From assembly GCF_036311985.1 (NCBI RefSeq), contig NZ_JAZDCJ010000001.1: a DNA stretch of 64,000 nucleotides; one strand, written 5' to 3'. The notes below the pieces were generated by a model. It was not told the DNA's origin, did no database searches, and saw nothing but the letters and a program-made list of their open reading frames with translations. Origin of the DNA: JAZDCJ01 sp036311985. Lineage in GTDB: Bacteria; Actinomycetota; Actinomycetes; Actinomycetales; Micrococcaceae. Shown here one piece after another: positions 23,841 to 32,678 of this stretch (position 1 is the stretch's first letter; each line of letters opens with the position of its first letter). The translations under genes were made by a program, and so were the position numbers.

Positions 23841-24502
23841 AGTCCCGTCTCCCTCATGGTGATGTTGATCCTTCCGCTGCCGATCCCGCACCCGGCCGGG
23901 GCGGTTCCGGGGTGCACCTTGACGACCCCGTGGTAGGCCAGCCGCGACGGGCCGCCGAAGACGAACAGGTCCCCGGACGCGAGCTCGATGTCCTCGTACG
24001 GCTTGTTGCGGTGCTCCGTGTTCCCGAAGCGGAAGCGGCACGTGTCCCCGATGGAGAGGGAGACGACCGGAGCCCGCGACTTCTCATCCCGGTCCTGGTG
24101 CATGCCCATGTGGGCCGTGGAATCGTAGTAGTTAACCAGCGCCGTGTCAGGCGTGTAGGCGAGCGCCCGGCCTTCGTCGACGCCCGCCTCGAGGAGCGCC
24201 TTGCGGCCGAGGCGCACCATCCACTCCGGGAAGTCCAGGACCCGGTTCCCGTTGACGTCCACGGCCTCCCGCGTGTACTCGTACGGCCGCCAGTGCCAGC
24301 CCAGGCACACCGTCTGGACGCTCATCCGGTGTCCCCGCACCACGGCCGAGCGGAGCGGCACCGGACCCGCGACCCACTCGCGGAAGCGCTCTGCGATCCA
24401 CGCCTGCTGGCCGGGCGCCAGCCACCCCGGCACCCACACGGCTCCGGGAGCGAGCTCGCGGCGCGGCCGCTCGATCAGCTCGTCGCCGAACAACGCGTCC
24501 AT
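23837..24502 (-). CDS. alkB: AlkB-type alpha-ketoglutarate-dependent dioxygenase
   Basis: 221 residues from ATG 24502, with AAGGAGAGG upstream; the open frame runs further but lacks a site. The iron ligands are in HQDRDE (His and Asp) and LAYHGV (His), and the 2-oxoglutarate-binding arginines are in GRINITMRETG. VNYYDSTAHMGMH matches bacterial AlkB. It repairs N1-methyladenine and N3-methylcytosine by oxidative demethylation. Gene overlap ties it to tag. Confidence 0.9.
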   Translation of the reverse strand: MDALFGDELIERPRRELAPGAVWVPGWLAPGQQAWIAERFREWVAGPVPLRSAVVRGHRMSVQTVCLGWHWRPYEYTREAVDVNGNRVLDFPEWMVRLGRKALLEAGVDEGRALAYTPDTALVNYYDSTAHMGMHQDRDEKSRAPVVSLSIGDTCRFRFGNTEHRNKPYEDIELASGDLFVFGGPSRLAYHGVVKVHPGTAPAGCGIGSGRINITMRETGL

Positions 24503-24740
24503 CCCCACCTCTCCTTCCCGCCCTGCCGGTAGCGCACCGCCGACCGGCGTCCCGTTTCGGAGACCACGGTACCGGCCGGGTCGTGGACAGGGCACACACG
24601 CACGTGACCTGTGCATCGATCGTCTCGTTCGACGGTTGTGGAGGGGATCTCATGGAAAAGCGCGCGGCGGGCCGCGCAAGGTCACGGACCCCGGCCCGGG
24701 GGCCGGAGGGCATCGGCGGGTGGGGTGCCGCGGGCCCGGT

Positions 24741-26102
24741 TCAGACCCTCTCGAAGAGGTCCAGCGCCGCGAGGTAGGCCTCGTGGTAGCTCGGAAACTG
24801 GGCCACCTGGTCGCGCAGGACCCCGATCGGCAACTCCGCGCGGATCGCGAGCGCGGCGTAGTGGATCCACTCTCCGGCCTGCGGTCCCACAGCCCACGCG
24901 CCGAGCAGGACGCCACGGACGACGTCGGCCAGCAGTCCGAGCCGCGTCTCCGGGTCCCGCTCATAGGTCCATGGGCGGGCCAGGGCCTCCGCCGCGTCCA
25001 GCTCGACGGCCTCCACGTCGAAGCCCCGCTCCCTGGCCTGTCCCGCCGTCAAGCCGACGGCTGCGATCTCGGGGATGCTGAACACGACGCGCGGTATGCC
25101 CGCGTAGTCGGCCGTGGGAGTCCTTCCGAGGATCGCCTCGGCCACGATGCGTCCTTGGTACTTGGCCACGTGGGTGAACGGCAGGCGTCCCGTGACATCG
25201 CCGACGGCCCAGACGCCTTCGGCCGCGCGGCACGTCGAATCGACGACGACGGCTCCGCGATCGTCCACGACGACGCCTGCCGCCTCCAGCCCGAGGCCGT
25301 CGGTCCGCGGGCGGCGTCCCGTCGCGAAGACGACGGCATCCCCCGAGACCTCCCGTGGGCCGCCGCTTCCCTTGAGCTCGAGGGTGCTGAGCCCGCCGCG
25401 CCGCGTGGCCCGGTGCGGGGCGGCGCCGAGGACGACGTCGATGCCCGCCTCCCGCAGTTGCGCGGCGGCAAGCTCCGAGACGCGCTGCTCCTCCCGCGAC
25501 AGGAGGCGGTGGCCACGATGAACCAGCGTGGTCCGGACGCCGAAGCCGGCCAGGAACGTCGCGGTCTCCACCCCGACGGCGCTGCCTCCGACCACGACCA
25601 CCGAGCCGGGCAGCTCCTGCACGGAGTACGCTTCCCGGTTGGTCCACACGGTGATGTCCCCGAGCCCCTCGAGCGCGGGCAGCTCCGGAACGGTTCCGGT
25701 GGCGATGACGAGGTTCCGTGCCTGCAGCGTGCGCCCTCCTGCGTCCACGCGTCCCGGGGCGGTCACCGTGGCGTGTGCCTTGACGACCGTGGCGCCACGT
25801 TCCTCGTAGGCTGCCGATTGTGCCGAGTCGTCCAGGTGGCGGACCATGGCGTCCCGGTACTCCGCTGCCGCGCGCCAGTCCAGAACGGCGCCGGTGGCGC
25901 CGGGAGCGCGGCCCGCCGCGTGGACCGCCTCGGGCCCGCGCAGGAGCGTCTTGGAAGGGATGCAGGCCCAGTATCCGCACTCGCCGCCGATCAGTTCCCT
26001 CTCGACGACCGCGACTTTCTTCCCGGCGGACAGCAGGCGGTCGGCCGCTACCTCGCCTCCAGGGCCCATGCCGATGACGATCGCATCGAATTCCTCAACC
26101 AT
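24741..26102 (-). CDS. FAD-dependent pyridine nucleotide-disulfide oxidoreductase
   Basis: 453 residues from ATG 26102. FAD-binding IGMGPGGEVAADRLLSAG is followed by the redox disulfide GGECGYWACIPSKTLLRG. NAD(P)-binding VVVVGGSAVGVETATFLAGFG is in the middle and AVGDVTGRLPFTHVAKYQGR in the second FAD loop. The C-terminal dimer domain has QFPSYHEAYLAAL where classical lipoamide or mercuric reductases have an HPT/HAHPT motif. It is thus a member of the group-I family with an undetermined partner; mycothione or another low-molecular thiol is possible. Confidence 0.83.
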   Translation of the reverse strand: MVEEFDAIVIGMGPGGEVAADRLLSAGKKVAVVERELIGGECGYWACIPSKTLLRGPEAVHAAGRAPGATGAVLDWRAAAEYRDAMVRHLDDSAQSAAYEERGATVVKAHATVTAPGRVDAGGRTLQARNLVIATGTVPELPALEGLGDITVWTNREAYSVQELPGSVVVVGGSAVGVETATFLAGFGVRTTLVHRGHRLLSREEQRVSELAAAQLREAGIDVVLGAAPHRATRRGGLSTLELKGSGGPREVSGDAVVFATGRRPRTDGLGLEAAGVVVDDRGAVVVDSTCRAAEGVWAVGDVTGRLPFTHVAKYQGRIVAEAILGRTPTADYAGIPRVVFSIPEIAAVGLTAGQARERGFDVEAVELDAAEALARPWTYERDPETRLGLLADVVRGVLLGAWAVGPQAGEWIHYAALAIRAELPIGVLRDQVAQFPSYHEAYLAALDLFERV

Positions 26103-26293
26103 GCGACCCACGCTCCCACATGCGTTGGCACCGGGGAAGGTGCCCGCGACAGGCAGGAGGAAGCGCGATGCCCGTGCCGCGCCCGAGCGTCCCGGGCGAT
26201 CCGCGGGCGATGGGCGGGAGCCGTCCCGGGCCGTCGGCTGGCCTGTGCCGCCCCCATTCCCCACTGTCGGTGCCCTCCGCTAGCGTCTGGGGC

Positions 26294-27001
26294 ATGGACA
26301 TCATCCTCGTACCCGGTTTCTGGCTCGACGCGTCGTCATGGGACGACGTGCTGCCTCCCCTGCTCGCCGCCGGCCACACCGTGCACCCCCTGACCCTTCC
26401 AGGCCTCGAATCGGTCGACGCCCCGCGCGCGGGCATCGGCCTGCGCGACCACATCGACGCCGTGATCGAGGTCGTCGACGGTCTCGAGGGCCAGGTCGTG
26501 CTCGTCGGCCACTCCGGTGGCGGCGCCATCATCCACGGTGTGGTCGATGCCCGGCCGGACCGCGTCGCGCGGGCGGTCTACGTGGACTCGGGACCGCTCG
26601 GCCACGGCGGAGTGATCAACGACGAGCTACCGGCCGAGGGCGACTCGATTCCCCTGCCGGACTGGGAGGTCTTCGACGACGAAAGCCTCGCCGATCTCGA
26701 CGACGGGCTGCGCGAGGCCTTCCGCGCCCGGGCCATTCCGCAGCCCCGGGGCGTTGCGGAGCAGGCTCAGGTGCTCGGCAACGAGCGCCGCTACGACGTC
26801 CCGGCGACGGTCATCACCTGCGAGATGCCCGGGGATCTCCTGCGCGAGCTCATCGCCAAGGACCACCCGTACGTGGCAGAGCTCGGCAGGATCAAGGATT
26901 ACGAGATCATCGAGCTGCCCACGAGTCACTGGCCCCAGTTCACGCGCCCCACCGAGCTGCGCGAGCTGATCCTGGCCGCCGTCGAGAAGGCGGCCGGATA
27001 G
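26294..27001 (+). CDS. Alpha/beta-hydrolase
   Basis: 235 residues. LVPGFWLDASSWDDVLPPL is the oxyanion region, VLVGHSGGGAIIHGVVD the nucleophile elbow (Ser in GHSGG), and the catalytic His is in LPTSHWPQFTRP. It resembles esterases of the EstA/RsbQ type; substrate unknown. A TAGCGT box lies seven bases before the ATG and there is no ribosome-binding site, so the transcript is probably leaderless. It is divergent from the disulfide oxidoreductase. Confidence 0.85.
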   Translation: MDIILVPGFWLDASSWDDVLPPLLAAGHTVHPLTLPGLESVDAPRAGIGLRDHIDAVIEVVDGLEGQVVLVGHSGGGAIIHGVVDARPDRVARAVYVDSGPLGHGGVINDELPAEGDSIPLPDWEVFDDESLADLDDGLREAFRARAIPQPRGVAEQAQVLGNERRYDVPATVITCEMPGDLLRELIAKDHPYVAELGRIKDYEIIELPTSHWPQFTRPTELRELILAAVEKAAG

Positions 27002-27012
27002 CGCGGTCAGAC

Positions 27013-27045
27013 AGCGGCTGGATAGCGGCTGGATAGCGGCTGGAA
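27013..27045. repeat. Tandem repeat, 11 bases x 3
   Basis: AGCGGCTGGAT occurs twice and AGCGGCTGGAA once, directly after the hydrolase stop codon and before the convergent DUF2231 gene. Confidence 0.8.
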
Positions 27046-27054
27046 AGCGCGGCC

Positions 27055-27525
27055 TCAGCCGCCGAGCCACACCGACTGGGCGCCTGCGTCGCCGATCAGG
27101 ATCACCTGGACGGTCGACGCGAGGGCGAACAGGAGCCCGACGACGCTGAGCGCCGTGTGCACCCACGGGACACCGGCCAGGGCGCCCTCGTTCAACTGCG
27201 CGACGAATCCGGGGCGTCCCAGGTGCAGCACGGCCGCGACGACGAGGAACACGGCCGTGGCCACGGTGAGCGGCACGATGTACTCGGCCAGTTCCTCGTG
27301 GCGTTCCAGGATCGGGGAGCTACCGGTCGTCTCCAGCAGCTGCTCGCCCGTGGCCCGCGCCGCGATCGCCCCCGCGACCGAGGCGAGCGCGAAGAGCCCG
27401 GCCAGCGGCGCCATGGCCATGCGCCACCGCGGAACCAGCGCCGCGGCCGCGAAGACGGCGGTCAGCGGGATGAAGACCACCACCACGTGGATGATGAGCG
27501 GGTGGAGCGGGATGCCGTTGATCAT
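27055..27525 (-). CDS. DUF2231-family membrane protein
   Basis: 156 residues, four membrane segments. It begins MINGIPLHPLIIHVVVVFIPL, the DUF2231 signature with the conserved HPxxxH pattern that may bind haem or metal. The ATG at 27525 follows GATAAT by six bases on the minus strand with no Shine-Dalgarno, another leaderless candidate. The larger open frame to 27762 is ignored for that reason. Function unknown. Confidence 0.82.
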   Translation of the reverse strand: MINGIPLHPLIIHVVVVFIPLTAVFAAAALVPRWRMAMAPLAGLFALASVAGAIAARATGEQLLETTGSSPILERHEELAEYIVPLTVATAVFLVVAAVLHLGRPGFVAQLNEGALAGVPWVHTALSVVGLLFALASTVQVILIGDAGAQSVWLGG

Positions 27526-27674
27526 GCCCGCATTATCGCGCCGCAGGCGCCGATCCGTTCCCCCTCGAGGCGAAGAATTCTCCGAGCCGTGATCCGCGTC
27601 CGGCCCCCGCGAGCGCGGCAGGCCGTGCCCCGGGGAGCACGAGAGGCGGCCGCTTCGTGTTGTTGGATGGACGC

Positions 27675-29123
27675 ATGGCCACTTCCCGTGAACTGCTGAC
27701 CATCCATGCCGAGATCCTCGGGGCCGATCCGTCGATCTGGCGCCTCGTCGAGGTGGATTCAACGCTGCCGCTGGACCGCTTCCACAAGGTGCTCCAGGAG
27801 GCGTTCGGTTGGGACGGCTACCACCTGCACCTGTTCATGGACCGCTCGCCCGACGAGGACGTCCGCCGGGCCCTGCGTGTGGTGCCACGGACGTGGCTTA
27901 TGGAGTCCTCGATCGACGAGGGCCTCGAGGGCTTCCCCGAGGAAGAGGAGACGGTCGGCGGGGCGCTCTCGATCGGTCAGGGCAACCTCTACTACGAATA
28001 AGACTTCGGTGATTCCTGGATCCATCAGCTCCGGCTGATCTCCTCGCGCCCCTTCGCCGACGGCGAGCCGCTGGCGTCCGTGCTCGACGGCGCCCGCCGT
28101 GCCCCGCTCGAGGACAGCGGCGGGATCGGCGGCTACCGGCAGTGCCTGGAACTATGGGCCCGGCGTGACGGCGAACTCTCCGAGGACGAGCGGCAGACGC
28201 TCGAGTGGGTGCGTGGCATGGCGGGCCTGACGGGGGAGTTCGATCCGGGCGAGTTCGACGCGGGCTTCGCCAACGCCGCCGTCCGCGCCGCGGTGGGTGG
28301 TCCGGGTGCCGGGGACGACGCCGGGGCCGCGCCCCAGGCGCTCGGCCTGCGGTGGATCGCCGAGCAGGATTCCTACGGTCGGCGCTGGCTGCGGAGCCTG
28401 GCCCGTGCCGCGGGGCTGTGGGGGGAGCAGCCTCTTTCGGCCGCCGATCCGCTCGTCGCTCCCGGCGTCGACGCGGTGCTGGCCGCTGCCGGTCTGGACC
28501 TGGAGACCCTGTTGAAGCCGCTGATCTGGTTCGTCCTCGAGGCCCACGAGCGGGGCTTCGAGCTCACGGACACCAACCGTCTCAAGAAGGTCGAGGTCGC
28601 CCGGATCGTCGACGAGCTGGGCTGGCAGGATCCGCACCCCTACGGAACCGAGCAGAAGACGGAGAACGGATACCCGGTCGTCGCCCGGCTGCGGACCATG
28701 GCCCTGGAACTCAAGCTCGCCCGCCGGCAGGGCAAGCGCCTGACCGCGGGCACGGGCGCGGTGCGCCTCGCGTCGAAGCCGGAGAACCTGTGGGGGAGGG
28801 TCGTCGACTGGATCGAGGACCGCGGCCACGGGACGCTCCGCGACGAGACCGTGATCGAGCTCCTCGTCACCGCAGGAGGCCCAGGGCTTAAAGCGGCGCG
28901 GGACTCCATGGCGAGGCACGAGCTGGTCAACCGGGCCATGGAGGTCATCGGCTACACGAACTCGCAGGGCGGACCCCTGATGGGCTACGTGCCCCCGCCG
29001 GAACGCTACCTGGCGCTGATGCACACCCTCGCCGGCCCGCTCCGCTCGCGGCTCGGCAGCGAGGGGCACCAGGAGGCGGAACGCCGCCGCACCGCCATCG
29101 CCCGGGCGCTCCTGCTCTCCTGA
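27675..29123 (+). pseudogene. pRiA4b ORF-3-like gene interrupted by an in-frame stop
   Basis: The reading frame encodes ELLTIHAEILGADPSIWRLV and DRFHKVLQEAFGWDGYHLHL, the N-terminus of the plasmid pRiA4b ORF-3-like family. It stops at a TAA (27999-28001) inside the conserved LYYEYDFGDSW motif, where TAC is expected. The same frame continues without shift (DFGDSWIHQLRLISSRPFADG) for 374 codons to 29123, including a C-terminal helical domain with one dispersed repeat (GDDAGAAP). A single base change therefore explains the break. The downstream part could restart at 28080, but without a clear ribosome-binding site. Confidence 0.8.
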
Positions 29124-29205
29124 TCCAGGCGTCGTCGCGGACGCTTCGGCAGGTCTCGGCGCGATACCGGCCCGATGGCCACTCCGGCGTGTTCGCGGTC
29201 CGGGG

Positions 29206-29451
29206 TCAATCGGGGCTGGAATCCGGCGCCGGCGGCCGCGGTGCGGCGTGTGCGTCGTGGTGCCTGGGGTGCAGCGCCTCCTGCTCCTTCAAGTGCTTCT
29301 CGAGCTTCTCCTCGGCTTCCCGGCGGCGCTGCGCGAGCGATCGCAGCTCCTCGTGGCTTTGGAAGACCTCCTCGTGGTGGCGGGCGGAGGAGCCCCGCTT
29401 GCGGTGCCCCGATCCGGACCCTGGCGTCGTGGAATCCGATGGTGTCTGCAT
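29206..29451 (-). CDS. Small highly charged protein, coiled-coil
   Basis: 81 residues. It begins with a Ser/Thr/Gly-rich head, then HRKRGSSARHHEEVFQSHEE and LRSLAQRRREAEEKLEKHLK, a strongly charged helix likely to form a coiled coil, and ends in a His/Pro-rich tail. No family recognised. The start has only a weak ribosome-binding site, and the gene lies between two decayed regions, so it may not be functional. Confidence 0.45.
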   Translation of the reverse strand: MQTPSDSTTPGSGSGHRKRGSSARHHEEVFQSHEELRSLAQRRREAEEKLEKHLKEQEALHPRHHDAHAAPRPPAPDSSPD

Positions 29452-29499
29452 ACGGCCATCGTCGCACCGATCACGGCCGGCCGACAGGGCCCCGCGGCG

Positions 29500-29712
29500 A
29501 TCTGGTCGCCGGGCCAGGTCCCCGGAGGGGAGGCCCGAGGCGCCGTGCAGTACGAGCGGTACGCCGGCGGAGGCGCCGCGGATCCGCCCGATCAGCTCCC
29601 CATCCAGGCGCGGCTCGCCGCGGTAGCTGCCGTGGGCGTTGCCGATCGCGACGGCGAGGAGGTCCGCGCCGGATTCCTCGAGGAACCCGGCCACGAGCAA
29701 GGGGTCGGTCAT
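29500..29712 (-). pseudogene. Class II fructose-bisphosphate aldolase remnant
   Basis: The minus strand encodes TDPLLVAGFLEESGADLLAV, then AIGNAHGSYRGE and IRGASAGVPLVLHGASGLPS. This is the metal-binding middle part of class II aldolases (FbaA/GatY/KbaY), including the GNAHG and HGASG ligand motifs. Both ends of the gene are missing: the sequence loses homology near 29505, and upstream of 29712 it meets a dispersed repeat at 29725-29745. A 29-codon frame (MLEHMDQTLDDLKRHVLGAG) starts at 29798 behind AAAGAGG and runs into the fragment; it is probably not a gene. Confidence 0.65.
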
Positions 29713-29863
29713 CCCGGAGGGGACGTCCGGCGTCGTACCCCGGCCCCGAGGACGTGGCGCTTGAGGTCGTCCAGGGTCTGGTCCATGTGTTCCAGCATCG
29801 CGCCACGGGCCCCTCTTTTCGTCTGTTGTCAGATCACCGCCCCAGTCCGTTCCCCGGGCTCCG

Positions 29864-31087
29864 TCAGCGTCCCAGGTACTCGAGCAACACGGCGGCCGCC
29901 GCCGTCGTCCCCGTTTCCAGGGCCGGACCCAGTTCGGGGCCGAAATGGGGGGAGTGGTTGACCGGGAGCGGTCCCGCCGCCGGATCGAAGCCGCCGAAGA
30001 ACCAGTACACGAGCGGGACCCCGATCGCGTCCGCAAGTCTCCCCACGTCCTCGCTGCCCATGAGCTGCGGCTGCTCCTGCACCTGGTCCTCGCCGAGCGC
30101 CCGGCCCAAGGCGGCCGCGACGCGGGTGGGCTCGGCGGGGTCGTTGTAGCAGCGCGGGAACCGGGAGATCGGCTCGACGAGCGGCTTCGGCGCTCCCGAG
30201 GCGGCGGCCTCGGCCGCGACGATGCGTTCGACGGCTTCCAGGACCCGCGACCGGGCCTCCTCGCCCGCGGTCCGGATGTTCAGGGTCAGCTCCGCCCGCG
30301 CCGGGATGATGTTCTCCTTCAGGCCGGCATGGAACGTGCCCACCGTGACGACGGCCGGTGTGAGCGGCCCCAGCTCGCGGGAGACGATGGTCTGCAACCG
30401 CGTCACGAGGTGCGCCCCCATGACGATGGGGTCGATCGAGTCCTGGGGCTGCGAGCCGTGGGACTGCCTGCCGAAGAGCGTGACCCGCAGGGAGTCCGCC
30501 ATCGCCATCGTGTTCCCGCTCGAGTAGGCGACGCGCCCCGAGGCGAGGGGCATGAGGTGCTGGCCGAGGACGATTCCGGGCCGCGGGGCCTTGTCCCAGA
30601 GGCTGTCGGCGACCATGGCGGCCGCGCCGGCGCCGGTCTCCTCGCCCGGTTGGAAGACGAGCACCAGCGTTCCCGCCCAGTCCTCGCGGCGGCGCAGGAG
30701 CACGGTCAGCGCGCCGAAGGCGGTGGCCACGTGCGTGTCGTGTCCGCAGCCATGCATGACGGGGACCTCTGACCCGTCGGGCAGGAGGCCCGTCGCCGTG
30801 GAGGCGTAGTCGAGCCCGGTGTCCTCCGCGATGGGCAGGCCGTCCGTGTCCGCCCGGTAGGCGACGACCGGGCCGTTGCCGTTGCCGTTGCGCACGATGC
30901 CGACGACGCCGGTCCCGCCGCAGCGGAAGTGCTCGATCCCGAGCGCTTCCAGCCGCTCCTCGATCAGGGCCGCGGTGGCGTGCTCCTGCATCGACAGCTC
31001 CGGGTGGGAGTGCAGGTGGCGGTAGAAGGCGTGCTGATCGGCGCGCTCGGCCTCGGTGAGGGCCAGGGCTGCGGTGGCGGTGGTCAT
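29864..31087 (-). CDS. M20-family amidohydrolase/aminoacylase
   Basis: 407 residues, complete. HLHSHPELSMQEHATAALIE, MHGCGHDTHVATAFGAL and QPGEETGAGAAAM hold the metal ligands and the catalytic glutamate of M20D carboxypeptidase/amidohydrolases (hippurate hydrolase, IAA-amino acid hydrolase and relatives). GQHLMPLASGRV and GTFHAGLKENIIPARAEL complete the pattern. It hydrolyses an N-acyl amino acid or aryl-amide. AAGGAG precedes the ATG. The two membrane-protein genes just upstream (20-base gap) form an operon with it and likely import the substrate. Confidence 0.88.
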   Translation of the reverse strand: MTTATAALALTEAERADQHAFYRHLHSHPELSMQEHATAALIEERLEALGIEHFRCGGTGVVGIVRNGNGNGPVVAYRADTDGLPIAEDTGLDYASTATGLLPDGSEVPVMHGCGHDTHVATAFGALTVLLRRREDWAGTLVLVFQPGEETGAGAAAMVADSLWDKAPRPGIVLGQHLMPLASGRVAYSSGNTMAMADSLRVTLFGRQSHGSQPQDSIDPIVMGAHLVTRLQTIVSRELGPLTPAVVTVGTFHAGLKENIIPARAELTLNIRTAGEEARSRVLEAVERIVAAEAAASGAPKPLVEPISRFPRCYNDPAEPTRVAAALGRALGEDQVQEQPQLMGSEDVGRLADAIGVPLVYWFFGGFDPAAGPLPVNHSPHFGPELGPALETGTTAAAAVLLEYLGR

Positions 31088-31107
31088 GGGGTGGTTCTCC
31101 TTCGGCG

Positions 31108-31848
31108 CTACGGCTGGGATTCGGTGGTGGCATCGGCGGGGCGGCCCGTGTGCCGGTTGCGGTCACGGAGCAGCCACGAGAGCGCGATCGCGAGGACGAC
31201 GACGATCGCGGTGGCGAACAGGCCCAGGGTCGGGAACGCCGGAACGACGACGAACAGGAAGAGCAGGGACAGCCCCACGGCGATCAGGGTGGGCCGCAGC
31301 TGCCGCATCGTCACGACGGCCTGGACCAGCACGGCGCCGAGCACGGAGGGAAGGATGTAGAGCCGGGCGACCTCGATGACGTCGCTCGGGATGACGCTGA
31401 TCAGCCAGGTGCCGAGGAACCCGACGAACACCAGGAGGGAGACGAGGTGGACGGTCGCCGCGCCGCAGATGGCCATGACGGCGGTGAGGTCGCCACGTCG
31501 GGTTCCGGCCTTGGCGCCGATCGAGGACTGGGCGACGATGGCCGCCGGGAGCAGCTTGTTGGAGATGTTGCCGATCATAAACGCCTGGTACATGGCCGAT
31601 GAACCGAGGATCGGGAAGTAGGTGACGGGTTCCAGGACCCACAGGACGCCGAAGGCGGCCGCGACGCCGATGAAGGCGAGCCAGATCTGCTGGGCCGCGA
31701 GGTCCATGCCGGTGAAGAAGGCGACGTAGACGGGGCCGATGAGTGACAGGGCCAGGCCGATCATCATGGTGACCCGGCCCCAGCGGTTGGTGGTGGCCTC
31801 GAAGCCGGCCATTCCGGCGGCGGCCCGGGATTCGGTGACGGTGCTCAT
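31108..31848 (-). CDS. Membrane protein, partner of the DUF5058 protein
   Basis: 246 residues, about seven membrane segments (MMIGLALSLIGPVYVAFFTG, WLAFIGVAAAFGVLWV and others). It follows the DUF5058 gene by 18 bases and precedes the M20 hydrolase by 20 bases. GNISNKLLPAAIVAQSSIGA is a striking conserved-looking polar stretch within the membrane. I cannot name its family with certainty; context suggests that it forms a two-part transporter with DUF5058. Confidence 0.75.
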   Translation of the reverse strand: MSTVTESRAAAGMAGFEATTNRWGRVTMMIGLALSLIGPVYVAFFTGMDLAAQQIWLAFIGVAAAFGVLWVLEPVTYFPILGSSAMYQAFMIGNISNKLLPAAIVAQSSIGAKAGTRRGDLTAVMAICGAATVHLVSLLVFVGFLGTWLISVIPSDVIEVARLYILPSVLGAVLVQAVVTMRQLRPTLIAVGLSLLFLFVVVPAFPTLGLFATAIVVVLAIALSWLLRDRNRHTGRPADATTESQP

Positions 31849-31866
31849 GGGTTTCCTTCCCGGGTC

Positions 31867-32613
31867 CTAGAGGGTGTGGGCGAAGTAGGCGGTGAAGAGG
31901 GCGACGACGATCGCGATGCCCAGCGCCCATTCCTTGAGCCAGTGCGCCTTGAGCGTCCTGGCCAGGAAGAGGCAGCCCGCCATGACCGCGGCGGAGACGC
32001 CGACGGTGACGGCGTGGACCGCGGACTTCGGCAGCTCGGCGATGGTCAGCATGCTGAAGGCCCCCAGGAGCGCCGCGCAGGGGATGATCGCCATCGCTGC
32101 CGGGTTGACACGGGCGAGCGAACTGCTGCCGCGCTTGAGGATGGGGGTCAGGATCAACGTGGCGAGCATCCACATGGCTCCGGACAGGCTCATGACGATG
32201 AAGGAGAGAGCGAAGACCTGCTGCGTGTAGTCGGGGCCGCCGAGCGTGGCGCCGACGCTGTTCGCGGCGATGCCCGCCGAGGCCGTCTCGGCCGCCGCCG
32301 AGCCGATCAACCCGATCCTGACCAGGACGGCCGGCGTTCCGAAGAGCGCCAGGAGTGCGATCGCGACGAGCACGACGGCGAGCGATGGCCCGACCGAGGC
32401 GACGGCGCCGGCCCGGTAGGCGCCCATGACCTCGCGGGTCTCCATGCCGATCTCGGGGCCGGCCCTGCGCGCGGCCTTCATGTAGATGAAGGTCTGGACG
32501 AAGATGACGGCGAAGACGCCGAAGGCGCAGAACCAGACCACGGGGCTGTTGGCCAGGGCCAGGATGTCCGTCGAGGCGGGATCGGCGGCGGTGGGAAGCG
32601 GTCGGTGGATCAT
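31867..32613 (-). CDS. DUF5058-family membrane protein
   Basis: 248 residues. After a short polar head, LANSPVVWFCAFGVFAVIFV and QTFIYMKAARRAGPEIGMET match the start of DUF5058 proteins. About six membrane segments follow, with LIGSAAAETASAGIAANSVG and YTQQVFALSFIVM. CTGGAGGAG precedes the ATG. The family typically sits beside M20 peptidases and is believed to take part in uptake of peptides or acylated amino acids, which fits the hydrolase two genes downstream. Confidence 0.8.
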   Translation of the reverse strand: MIHRPLPTAADPASTDILALANSPVVWFCAFGVFAVIFVQTFIYMKAARRAGPEIGMETREVMGAYRAGAVASVGPSLAVVLVAIALLALFGTPAVLVRIGLIGSAAAETASAGIAANSVGATLGGPDYTQQVFALSFIVMSLSGAMWMLATLILTPILKRGSSSLARVNPAAMAIIPCAALLGAFSMLTIAELPKSAVHAVTVGVSAAVMAGCLFLARTLKAHWLKEWALGIAIVVALFTAYFAHTL

Positions 32614-32678
32614 GGTCCCAGCGACTCCTCCAGGGGAAAGGTGAGGTGGATCACAGAGGAACCGGGGCGCCGCGCGGG

